Part shown: positions 20,512 to 29,675 of the stretch, piece after piece
Layout of the letters: every line of letters begins with the position of its first letter
How positions within the stretch are numbered: position 1 is the stretch's first letter
Assembly (NCBI GenBank): GCA_018398815.1
Contig: JAFLJL010004045.1
Location: forward strand, 77,001 to 141,000
Length of the DNA stretch: 64,000 bases
Direction of reading: 5' to 3'
Source: Conus ventricosus
Taxonomy: Eukaryota > Mollusca > Gastropoda > Neogastropoda > Conidae
The notes under the pieces: generated by a model
What the model was told of the DNA's origin: nothing
Seen by the model: the letters and a program-made list of their open reading frames with translations, nothing else
Databases searched by the model: none
Position numbers and translations under genes: made by a program

Positions 20512-21290
20512 TCAGCCTTCATCATCATCGTCATAGTCATCAGTGTCATCATCCAGTGCCTCTCTGGGCACATCATTGCTAACTGGGGCACTGGAGATGG
20601 GTGTCCTGACGCACTGCATCAGCTGCTTTATCTGCATCTTGAATTCCTCCAGGCCACCGCCTGGGTCGATGACGTTCAGGGTCTGGAAGACACAGTGCGT
20701 AGAATTCCAGGGCCTTGGCATGGAAGAGCAGCTCAGTGTTGACAAACTCTGTCAGCACCTTCTTCATGTCGTGATCTCGGCCTGAAAGCTGTGAACCTGT
20801 TGCTCCAAGGCGTGCTGACTACGAGAAGCTCTTCACTGGCCCTCTGTAAGTCTGAGTCAACCTGCACAATTTGCTGTCGGTTCTGTGGCGTCTTCAGCTT
20901 GATCTGTTCCAGCTTCCTCTTCATGCACTGCTTCCCTGGACAAGGGCATGAAGGTTCCTTTCCATTATTCTTGGTCTGTTTGCACAACAGTCCGTATCCA
21001 CTGGAATCACACACCTCTTTCTTTTCCATCGATTCGCCCGAGCCCCCTGTGGTTCTGAACAGCCGAGAGACTTTCAGCAAAATGGGTCATGCCCTTACGT
21101 AGAGAAGGGTTCCATTTCTCATGTTCAGCGTTCTCTGCTATCTCCATACATACGTGGTACCTTGGCATGGAAGCGTGCTGTTATTACGTGTGTAGGAGAC
21201 AGAGCTGTCACACAACTGGCCCATGGCTGTGCGGCGGTCCTGGTTGGTGTTTGACCTCCTCTCACTCGATCTCATTTCAGCGCATGTTTG
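20512..21290 (-). pseudogene. Captured FAM92/CIBAR-like BAR-domain gene, intron-less
   Basis: Across three frames of the minus strand this reads, in order: a start-like MR.NE region with GQLCDSSVSYTR; TARFHAKV; EIAENAEHEKWNPSLRKGM then THFAESLSAVQNHR; ESMEKKEVCDSSGYGLLCKQ; MKRKLEQIKLKTPQNRQQIV then DSDLQRAS; QHALEQQVHSFQAEI; MKKVLTEFVNTELLFHAKAL; FQTLNVIDPGGGLEEFKMQI; and an acidic end DDDTDDYDDDDEG with a stop at 20512. The order, spacing, total of about 255 codons and acidic tail fit the FAM92/CIBAR family, BAR-domain proteins that act at ciliary basal bodies with Chibby. No introns interrupt it, so it came from an mRNA. It lies between the integrase zinc-binding remnant and the 3' LTR. Five or more frame changes make it a pseudogene as assembled. 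Confidence 0.72.
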
Positions 21291-21334
21291 ACTCACTTTT
21301 GGGTCTGCTCCTTCGCTTCCTTAACAGTGGCTTT

Positions 21335-21600
21335 CTACTCAAGGATGCAGAACCTGTTGATGTCAACAACGCCACATCCTGGTGTTCCGGCCCTTCGGAG
21401 TTGTTCGTGGCAAACATTGTTAGCTGCGACCATACCTTGGGATGTTCTTTCGCCACTCCTGGCCAATGAAAGTCCTGGATTCTCTCCATGGTCGGACGTG
21501 TTCCCAAAATGTCCTGCCATATCGTGCCCTAGGCGCAATACAGTACTGCGGAGAGCTTCAGGTGCGACAAGTGGAGTGGCAGACGCAGTAGATGACGTAT
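21335..21600 (-). pseudogene. Integrase zinc-binding (H2C2-type) remnant of element Y
   Basis: Reads PEALRSTVLRLGHDMAGHFG then, in another frame, RIQDFHWPGVAKEHP: the 'LV.P..LR..VL.LGHD..AGHFG..RT..RI...FYWPG' pattern of Gypsy integrase N-termini. The Cys pair that should follow is not readable, and the integrase catalytic core is absent. The host-derived segment starts within about 60 bases downstream, so the junction cuts the integrase. Confidence 0.65.
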
Positions 21601-21779
21601 GACGTCCGTGCACCAGTCCCTTGCGTCTCACGAACTCTACCGCGCGGCTGCGGAACGTCCTTGCTGGCTTCCCAACCAAACTCTGGATGTTGAGGGATGG
21701 ATCCTTTGTTCGCACACTGCGTACAGTTGAGGGATCCTTGGTCAAAGTCCCATGCTGAGTCAGGGGCTTCAGGAGGGGT

Positions 21780-22120
21780 TTTCAGGGCCTCTTTCTCTCT
21801 CCGTGCTTGGAACACGTGGTGGCTGCCACCAATACTTCCGCTGGCAACTCTGACGATATTTCCCGACGTTGACCGTCCCCAAAGCACACTGAATTGCCAA
21901 TCAGTAAGGAGTACGCAGGTCGCTGAAGGGCTACTGCCCACACCTTTCCTTTAAAATATGCGTAGAGACATCTACCAATACTGTAGATCGTTTTGCCCTG
22001 AAGGATGACTCGATTCCTAGCACTTGCACTCTTCCCCTCGAGGTGCCTCACAAGGGACTACTGCTTGTCAATGAAGACCGCTGTAGCTCCGGTGTCCCTA
22101 ATAGCCTCCACTATCCTGCC
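21780..22120 (-). pseudogene. Aspartic protease of element Y
   Basis: The catalytic motif reads EAIRDTGATAVFID (about 22070-22110), followed by a GKVWAVALQRPAYSLLIGN segment (about 21890-21950), the usual flap and C-terminal strands of a Gypsy protease just ahead of the tether to pol. A frameshift near 22050 separates them. It lies directly after the gag zinc knuckle. Confidence 0.7.
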
Positions 22121-22189
22121 ACACACTACCGACGGGAAGGTAGGGCATGTTTGGGGTCGTAATCCTCACTCTCTCCAAATGCCACCCTA

Positions 22190-23714
22190 AAGTGCGAGAT
22201 ATCGGATTTTGCCTTGTCCTTCCTCTTGGGACAATCCCGAACTAAATGCCCTTTTCCCCACAAGGAAGCAAGCTTGGGCTTGGCTCCGATGTTCCTGGAA
22301 TCGCTGGAGAAAACTTCTTGGTGGGCGACGACGGTTTGGGATCACGTGACTCCCGATCGGCGGGTTTCCTATTTGTCCCTGGCGCAGGCATACGATAGTG
22401 ATGACGCGCATCTGCGAAGGCTTCAGCAACCTCGATTGCCCTGGCGAATGTCTTTGTTTCTCCTCACCCAACTTGAACTGCAGTTCCTGAGATACCGAAT
22501 TCATGAGTTGCTCCAGAGGAAACAATCCTTCAATTCCATTTCTGAGCTTCAATCCAATATTCCATAGTGCGCCGGAGGCGTTCCCCGAACTGGTGAAAAG
22601 TCTCCTCTGAAGGTTTCCTCATGGAGCGAAACTGCTTTCTATAGGACATCGGAAGTCATGTGCAGTCCTCCGGCGAAGAGCCGCTTTTAATTCGGTATAG
22701 GAAGCTCCGGGAGGAATGTCTACAAACGCCTCCTTAAGCTTTCCCTGTCAGGCTACTGATGAGGTAAAGGGCTTTACTCTGGTCGTTAGCTGGTACGCAG
22801 CGGCAACTGCCTCAAAGTGCTCGGTGTAGGTATCTATATTATCGCTGGCACTGATACACTGGCATATGTAGCTTGGTGGAGCCACCGGAATAACCACGCC
22901 CTGATGAAAATCCGCTATTTCCCGATGGTCAGAGCCATGCTCGGAAGCATCCACGGACTGTGCTTCAGGTGCATCTAACTGTTGAACCAGTTCGGCCGGA
23001 GTCTTTCTTTTTCCTCCACCAAACGAGCCTCAAAGTCCAACTCTCTTTCTGTTCTGGGCCTCCCTTTCCAACTGTTCTCTCTTTTCTCTCGACTCTCGCT
23101 CCAGTCTCCTTTCCTCCATCTCCTCTCTCCATCGCCGTTCCTTCTCCTCCCTCTCCAATCTCTTCTCTTCTCTTTCCAACCTCCTCTCCTCCATCTCCCT
23201 TTTCTCTTTCGCCTCTCTCTCTTCCTTTTCCATCTTCTTTTCCTCCATTGCCATTTCCCACCGTCTCTCTTCTTTGGCTTCTCTCTCCTCCCTTCTTTTC
23301 CCTCGCTTCTCTCTCTTCCTTTTCCAGTCTCCTCTCCTCCCGCTCTCTTCTCTCTCTTGCCTCTCTTTCATCCCTCTCAATCCTCATCAACATAAGAGGA
23401 TCCATGGGCGCTGGTCCAGGAGGATGAGGCATAGGCGAAGGCCGAAAGCGAAGTCATCTCGAAGATAAAGGCGGAGGCGAAGTCCCGAGACTGGAGTGGG
23501 CAGAGGTCGTCTCGGAGAGAGTGACCCAGGAGGGGTCATCTCCTGTATTGTGGACATTGCGGTGACTGGAGGAACGAGTCCCACCAGAAGAAAACACGAC
23601 CTGGGTAGTAGGGCCAGTCGTTGCCCGAGTCATGGGCCTCCCATCCCTGGTAGGATTCCTGCACCACGAGTCTGAGAACGTTGGATCCGGCGCACGTCGT
23701 CTACGTGTTTTCAT
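22190..23714 (-). pseudogene. Gag polyprotein of element Y
   Basis: Starts MKTRRRRAPDPTFSDSWCRN at ATG 23714. A long charged coiled coil of Glu/Arg/Lys follows (about 23030-23400 on the minus strand). Next is a capsid-type segment (NIDTYTEHFEAVAAAYQL, about 22800-22870) of the kind found in Gypsy gags, and a C-terminal zinc knuckle (LWGKGHLVRDCPKRK, about 22220-22270) for RNA packaging. The coding frame changes several times (near 23380, 22975, 22750, 22600 and 22400). The pyrimidine-rich plus strand across the coiled coil gives long spurious Ser/Pro/Phe frames. Confidence 0.72.
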
Positions 23715-26389
23715 AACTTACAGTACACCTCACAAGACAACGAAGTCACCGAATCACTAAGTGATACACAAGATTTGCACAGCCACGCAGAACTCTGACG
23801 AACGAAATCCCACGAAGGTTCCGACGTGTGTGTCCATTTCGCACTGGTACCACAGTCGACCACTTCGAAGGTCACAAAGTATTTGACCCACAAGCCAATA
23901 GTACAGGACGATTACCAAATGGAAATAAATCCAAGATTCTGTGAATAGTCACTAGGTTGAAAGAGAACTATCCCCAATTTCCAAAGGGAAAAACGCACTA
24001 TCTTAAACCAGTGAGTCATATAGGTAACACCAGCACGATGGTTAACCCACCCTCACCGAGAATGACAACACTCACTGAAAGATGAGAAATGACGTAAGGG
24101 TTTGGTGTCAGTCAAACACGCATGGACAACCCTAACAAAACACCACGAGAAGTGCTTTTATCCAACGAACCAAGAGTGGTCCACCAACAATATCTCCTCA
24201 AAAAGTCCAAGTTCCTACAAGATAGAACCACAAAAGTCAAAGTCCAAGAATGGGAACCAAAACCGTGTAAGCTCACAACGTATCAGCAACTCCAATCCGC
24301 TAAATTGCAACTGTATTCCCACGAGAAGGAAATACGGAGTAGTAACGATTCCACAAATGTAACTCTATGACTAAGGGTAGTCAATAACTGTACCAATATT
24401 CCCAAAACAGGAAGGAGAAATGACAAAGTCCTACGTGCGACTTTTTGACTAAGTGTAGTCAACACCAACAAATCTCCAACCGTAGGTTACAGTCTAAAGT
24501 GTGTCTCACAAGACAGAGTAGTTTGAACAACAAAGTCAACAATGTAGACTTTATGACTAAGTGTAGTCAATCCACAAAACCGTTCAAAACTCGAAGAGAA
24601 AGAATGCTTCCACGAACCAAATTGCAGTCAAGAGTACTGCCACACTAAGCTAGCCCAAACGAACTGAATCGATTAAACCCTGGCTAAGCTCAATAAGTAA
24701 GCAAACTAACCTCTTCTCACCAAATGAACACCGAGTTATCCAAATTCAATAACTAGCCAAAAGCTGGAGTTATTTCCCCTGAATTCCAACGAAGGAGATG
24801 CCCAGTTATGTTTTTAACACTTCAAAGCGTTGAGAACAACAATCTTCAAAAGAAAAAACAACCGCTGACCAGAAAAACGTGGTCCAAGCTCAACATTTTC
24901 CTTGTATAGAAAACATATCCAAACATGAATCAATTCCAACCCGATGTGGAATTAATCAATAAATCGACAAAGCACAAACTCATCAATGTGTAACAACGAC
25001 TGCCCTTGTGCACCGGCGTGCCAAGAACCCAAACAAAGTTACTTCACCTGGGTAACAAACCTATATCCGGATCAAATGTTGATTTCTCAAAAAAGACTTC
25101 AAAGATGTTTACCCAGCAAAAAGGCCAAAGAAATCACAAACCCATACAACTGGAATTTACAACTCGACGTGTTACTCCAACCAGCAACCAACTCATCCAA
25201 AGAAAAGCAACAAGACATCCAACAAACACGCATAAGGCAGGACGGACAATAGAACTTAAACGACCCGTACCGCAAGGCCAAACTGCTAACCTAAATTCAC
25301 CGGCGACTGACGTAAACACGGAAGCCACACGTGCACCAACACGGTCACTGGGGCACCAGGACAGAACCGACTCGATCAAAACGTGGCCCGATAAGCGTGC
25401 CGAAATTCCTATGCAACACGATCTAGTCCACAGACGGGAACCACGTGCTAAAACACTGCTCTGTAACGAATGGGAAACGATAAAAGGGGGGGGGAGGGGG
25501 CACAGAAAAAGGAACAAGTGGCTTTTTGGGGAAAGACACTAATGTGTATCCACAGACGCTACACTCCCATTCTCAACACACGACTGATAAATTTATTATT
25601 CCAATCACCACAGTCACACAAAATAGTTTTTGAACAATTAAGAAAAGCCCTAACACAGCAGTTTAGATAAGAAAATAAACTGCTTGTATGAGCGCTAGAC
25701 AGAAAGAAAGCCTATCAACTTGGGGCTAATCCCCTTAGACTAAACACAGATCCTAAAATCTAGTGTGTAATAAAAAAATAACACACCACCAAGAATAGTC
25801 TTTCCTTGTTTTGGGTGAACTGAAGTAAATAAACTACTAAGACCGAGTTTCGCGCAAACACGGTATCGGAACGAAGTGTCAAAGTTTGCCTTGTAAACAA
25901 AGCACCAAATGCTTGGCAAACCTGCCTACACTTACCTTACTAACACAGTCGGCGTCTTGGGTACAGGCAAATGCAGACCAAAATCCAAAATCAGTACAAG
26001 CACTGACATCGCCGACTCGCACAAGCAAGCCCTATTAATCAAGAGTTCAAAACCCCCCTTTCTTTCTCCCCCCAAGTACCTATTCTAACTAAGTATTGAG
26101 AAAAGGAGAAGGGAATTCAGAACCAAATAGCCGGGGGTACTACACAAAACAAGACAAACACGGAGACGAACGCGGAACGGAAGCGCCGAAGGTCCGACTA
26201 CAGAGCACGGAACTCTCCCTGCCGACAGCACCCCAAAACCGGTCCGCTCCAATGGGTTCCCTACCGACTCTAGAACCCACCCAACCAACCACCCGTCAAA
26301 TACACGAAGAAAGACAGACAGGTCTCTCAAGGTCGGGGGGTAGTGAGTTCAGAGTGTCGCTTTTACACTACCACATACACATTCCTGTA
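23715..26389 (-). other. Long untranslated leader of element Y
   Basis: 2.7 kb between the primer site and gag with no coding motif. It contains three near-copies of the palindrome TGACTAAGTGTAGTCA (about 24367, 24448, 24555), each in a short repeated context, and a G-rich run (about 25484-25500). Confidence 0.6.
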
Positions 26390-26405
26390 CCCCGCATCTC
26401 CCCCA
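26390..26405 (-). promoter_or_regulatory. Primer binding site of element Y, probably tRNA-Ala
   Basis: The minus strand reads TGGGGGAGATGCGGGG six bases inside the 5' LTR. This would pair with an animal tRNA-Ala 3' end (…GGCATCTCCACCA) with one mismatch and one missing base. The tRNA identity is an inference. Confidence 0.5.
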
Positions 26406-26411
26406 AATAAT

Positions 26412-27816
26412 TGTCACGTGTGAGTACACCTGAAAAGGGCGGGTTCTTATACAGGAAAAGTGCAGGGCAGAAACGGAGCGATTACTCTATCCCTCACACC
26501 ACCAGACCACAAGAGGAAGAAGTTTTGACAATATTTTATTCACATTACAATCACTCGCTTCACACTAGCACTCCAGAGGGGGTAGGGGTCATAACAAAGA
26601 AGAGAAAAGATAGCCGAAGAGGAAAAGAAAGAAAAAAAAAATTGGGCATAGAAGAGAAAGGCACTATTCAGAACTAACTGATTTAGGGGACAAAGTAAAT
26701 TGAACAGACCAAAAAAAAACCCTCCAATATCCCGGGATCCCGCTACTGTCCCAACCTAACCCCACTAAACCACTACAAGGACATTCACAAAATAACAGAA
26801 GAAAGACAGTAATTTGAAACAATGCTGCATCCAACGGACCTAATCAATCTAGTTAAACAAAACAAAAAAAAAAAAACAAAAAACAACAAAACGAATCATG
26901 ACCGGCTTTAAACCCACGCCCCACGCACGCCAGACCCACACCCCACCACACAAAAAAGGAACTCAACTCTCGAGCCATGAACCGAGGAGGTTCGTAGAAG
27001 GAGGTGGATCCTGTAGAGGGTGATGCTCGTGGTGGGCTGTCTTCCAGTCCCCAGGTGAAGCAGGTGTCCCAGTAAAGGAGACGAGGTTCACCTCCCGTCC
27101 GCAGGTTGGAAAAGCGACTGGTGCCTGGGCGCAGGATGCTGAAAAGCAGGTCCGTAATGCTGGGCTTCCAGCAGCCAAAGACCGGAGCTTCAGCTTAAAA
27201 AAAACAGGCGAAAAGAATCCCGCCCAAAATGGCGGGGGGGCAGGTGAGAAACGGTTTACTCCCCAGTCCAATGAAGGATGGCAGCCGTAACCGGCCGGTC
27301 CACAACCGAAGGGACCTCCAGTCAGGGACGACCCAAGGTGGTCTTCCAGCTGGCAGGGATAGGGATCCCAGGTGTCTAGTGAATAAATTTCCGACCCGCT
27401 GAAGGGCGAAAGACTTTTTCACAAACTCCACACCGAAGTGGATAAAGGAAAGTGGAACCAGCTAGCAGAGATAGAGATCTCTCCGACTCGACGCCGTAAA
27501 TGAGTGCCACACCACTATCCTAACAAAGATGCAACAGGTAACAAAACAGCTCACCTTGTGGCCCCCTGACACAGCTGATGAATCACGTGGAAAACGATAA
27601 AGAACAGAAACAGAAGCTTTAAAAAAAAAAATGAAGAGAAAATATTGGAGGATGGGAGCAAAATGCACGGACGTAGCGCACCCGGGATGACACAAAAAAC
27701 ACACTGGTCAACACCCCGGGCCCAAAGTAGTGAAAATGTCACTGGTAACACTCCACTTTAAAACTGGTTTCAAAAGAAATGATTTATATTCTAACCAAAA
27801 GTATTTTCGTCCTGAC
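26412..27816 (-). repeat. 5' LTR of element Y
   Basis: TGTCACGTGTGAG... to ...GTCCTGAC, about 1.4 kb, followed by the TTCTC duplication. The terminal hexamer at the right end is shortened (CCTGAC against CCGTGACA in the other LTR). Confidence 0.9.
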
Positions 27817-27821
27817 TTCTC

Positions 27822-27949
27822 TAATATAATCACGCATCTGCTGATCCAAAGTCCCTAAGACTGTCAGATGTGGGATCAGGAACTGGAGGCCCGCGAACAG
27901 AGTCTAGCACACGAGGGTCCACTAAAATCATTTTCTTCGTAAGCTCCAT
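27822..27949 (-). pseudogene. Polinton 'VDPRVL' accessory protein, N-terminal part (copy D)
   Basis: ATG 27949 (MELTKKMILVDPRVLDSVRG) into the DQQMRD-like helix, cut at 27821 by insertion of element Y. The gene resumes at 18983 and again at 15683. Confidence 0.75.
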
Positions 27950-27956
27950 GATGTGG

Positions 27957-28281
27957 TTACAATCCCCCCAGTAATCCTCCGAGCACCCCCAGGACAGGTT
28001 TGATGAGGGCACCGAGAAATCCCCCCTTCTGCAAGATCTGCTTCTTTCTCTTGCTGGATGTTCCTTTCTTCGCCAGGGAGCGTAAGCTCTGCTTGTATCT
28101 GCACAACTGTTTCTTTGGGCAGGAGTCAGTCTCACGTGGCCTTTTAAAATGTTGAGGGAACATTCACTCAGGGCGTTGATCAAATCTGGCGAGGCCCCTT
28201 TCAGGACTGCCTTATAACAGCAGGCTTGGCACCACACAACAACTGCAACATGGGAAGATTCCTTCTCATACGTGCTGACAT
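27957..28281 (-). pseudogene. Small basic glycine-tailed Polinton protein (copy D)
   Basis: Same protein as 11937-12262 in copy B, starting at 28281 and ending with the LGVLGGLLGGL tail at 27957. Single-base indels near 28213, 28112 and 28060 shift the frame. Here the basic part reads KKQLCRYKQSLRSLAKKGTS in one frame through to the tail. Confidence 0.65.
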
Positions 28282-28528
28282 GATGGTGAAGAGTCAATGT
28301 TCCGGTCGCAAATAACCGCGTGTGTAGATGGGCACTCGCTTTTAAAGATCCACAAAGTCTCAGTCTCACTGAAGGACTACCACCACGAAACGGAGAGTGG
28401 TTACTCCAGCGTACACTGTATCAGAGACTTCACAGTGTGTTATACAATCTCCACACATCCTTCTCTCCGTTTCTCCACCAAAAAGAAAATATCGTTGCAG
28501 GTAAACATTGCATATTGGAAGACGAAAA
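28282..28528. other. Intergenic between ATPase and small basic protein (copy D)
   Basis: No gene. A TATA-like CTTTTAAAG lies on the minus strand near 28340, as in copies B and C. Confidence 0.4.
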
Positions 28529-29143
28529 TCATTTCTGCACATACACGACTTGATGGGTCGGGGGTATAATATTTTTTCTCAGACGGAGATGATCGGGTGT
28601 CTCCTGACGAAGGTCAAACAACAAATAACCGTGGGTTTGGATGTCGCATCTTTAAAAGCTTCCTGAACGTACTTCAATCTTCCGGGAACATCTGTTTAGC
28701 TAAATGGGTGATCTGTGAGGCGTCTCTTGGGTTCTTGAATACCACCAGATAATGACTGTTCAAGCTGATGGTCCGTTGTTCTTTGTTTTTCCCAAACAGA
28801 TTCTGCACGATGTACATGACACTCATGTTGCGATGATGGCTACCTTTCGTGAATAATTTTGTCACCCTGTCATCCGTTTCGCTCATCAAGTCATCAATCA
28901 CCACCAAACGTCGTTTCTGATCATCCCAATTCTTCTACTTTGGGTAGCCCTTCGATAAAAGTGACTCCTTTCAAAAGATGATATCCAGACTGCCACCCCT
29001 CCGTAACACCACACAATCTCATCGGGAGGTAGTGTCATTACTTCATTGATGTGATTTATAAACTTAGTGACCCAAACAGTTTTTCCACTTCCTGTTGGAC
29101 CAGCAATCACACAGGTAAAGGGATGTTTCCACCTTGGATCCAT
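28529..29143 (-). pseudogene. Polinton packaging ATPase (copy D)
   Basis: ATG 29143 (MDPRWKHPFTCVIAG), intact Walker A GPTGSGKT, the Walker B segment VVIDDLMSETDD, and the HHRNMSVMYIVQNLFGKN block. The frame is open from 28674 to 28907 over the C-terminal half, better than in copy B. Breaks near 29005, 28930 and 28625. Stop at 28529. Confidence 0.87.
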
Positions 29144-29247
29144 AGCTTCTTCTGTTAGCGTCCCACATTGACATTCTTTTTTATTCCTGGTCTACAGACT
29201 TTAAAACGGATTCCCTGTCATCATCAGCATCATCAATCATCCTAAGC

Positions 29248-29675
29248 ATCATCACTGTCATCACCGCCATCTCTTTTTTTTAACACGCTACGTCAGCGGA
29301 CAACCACGCGGCAACGAGAAAACACCCCATTTATTCAACAACAACAAAACCAAGGCGTCGACAAACATTGATCCGCAACGCGCGCAGCAACACGAAACCC
29401 CCCATCTATTTTAACCCACTACGTCAGCAAACAACCACCCCACCAAACAACAAAGAAAAAAAAAAGATTTTTTTCTAGCACATGACATCAACATTATCGA
29501 TCCGATCGTGACTCACCACACACCGTGACCTTGACCCCTCCACCTACTTCCGCCTATGCGCACCACCTGCCACACCACCTGCCGCGCGCACCTGCCGCCT
29601 ACTTCCGGCATGCGCAACACCACTTTCCGGTGGAGATCCCCTCCGAGATCCCCTTTTAGGGGTGAAAAGTCCCTT
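29248..29675 (-). repeat. Polinton terminal inverted repeat of copy D, inner part
   Basis: Matches 13237-13650 of copy B. Its last 11 bases (29665-29675, AAAAGTCCCTT) are the target duplication of the LINE that splits it from its 11-bp tip at 32892-32902. Confidence 0.85.

Larger units (their letters stand above)
18984..27816 (-). mobile_element. Gypsy-type LTR retrotransposon Y carrying a host gene
   Basis: An 8.8-kb element on the minus strand, bounded by two LTRs of about 1.4 kb (26412-27816 is 5', 18984-20365 is 3') and a perfect TTCTC duplication at 18979-18983 and 27817-27821. In coding order: primer binding site, a 2.7-kb leader, gag, aspartic protease, an integrase-type zinc-binding domain, then a FAM92/CIBAR-like host sequence directly before the polypurine tract. 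I find no reverse transcriptase, RNase H or integrase core, so it could move only with enzymes supplied in trans. The protease and zinc-binding segments resemble those of family Z. Confidence 0.85.

Noticed and set aside
22960..23427. Long plus-strand frames rich in Ser, Pro, Phe and Leu
   Set aside because: Antisense of the Glu/Arg/Lys coiled coil in the Y gag. The pyrimidine-rich strand has few stop codons.
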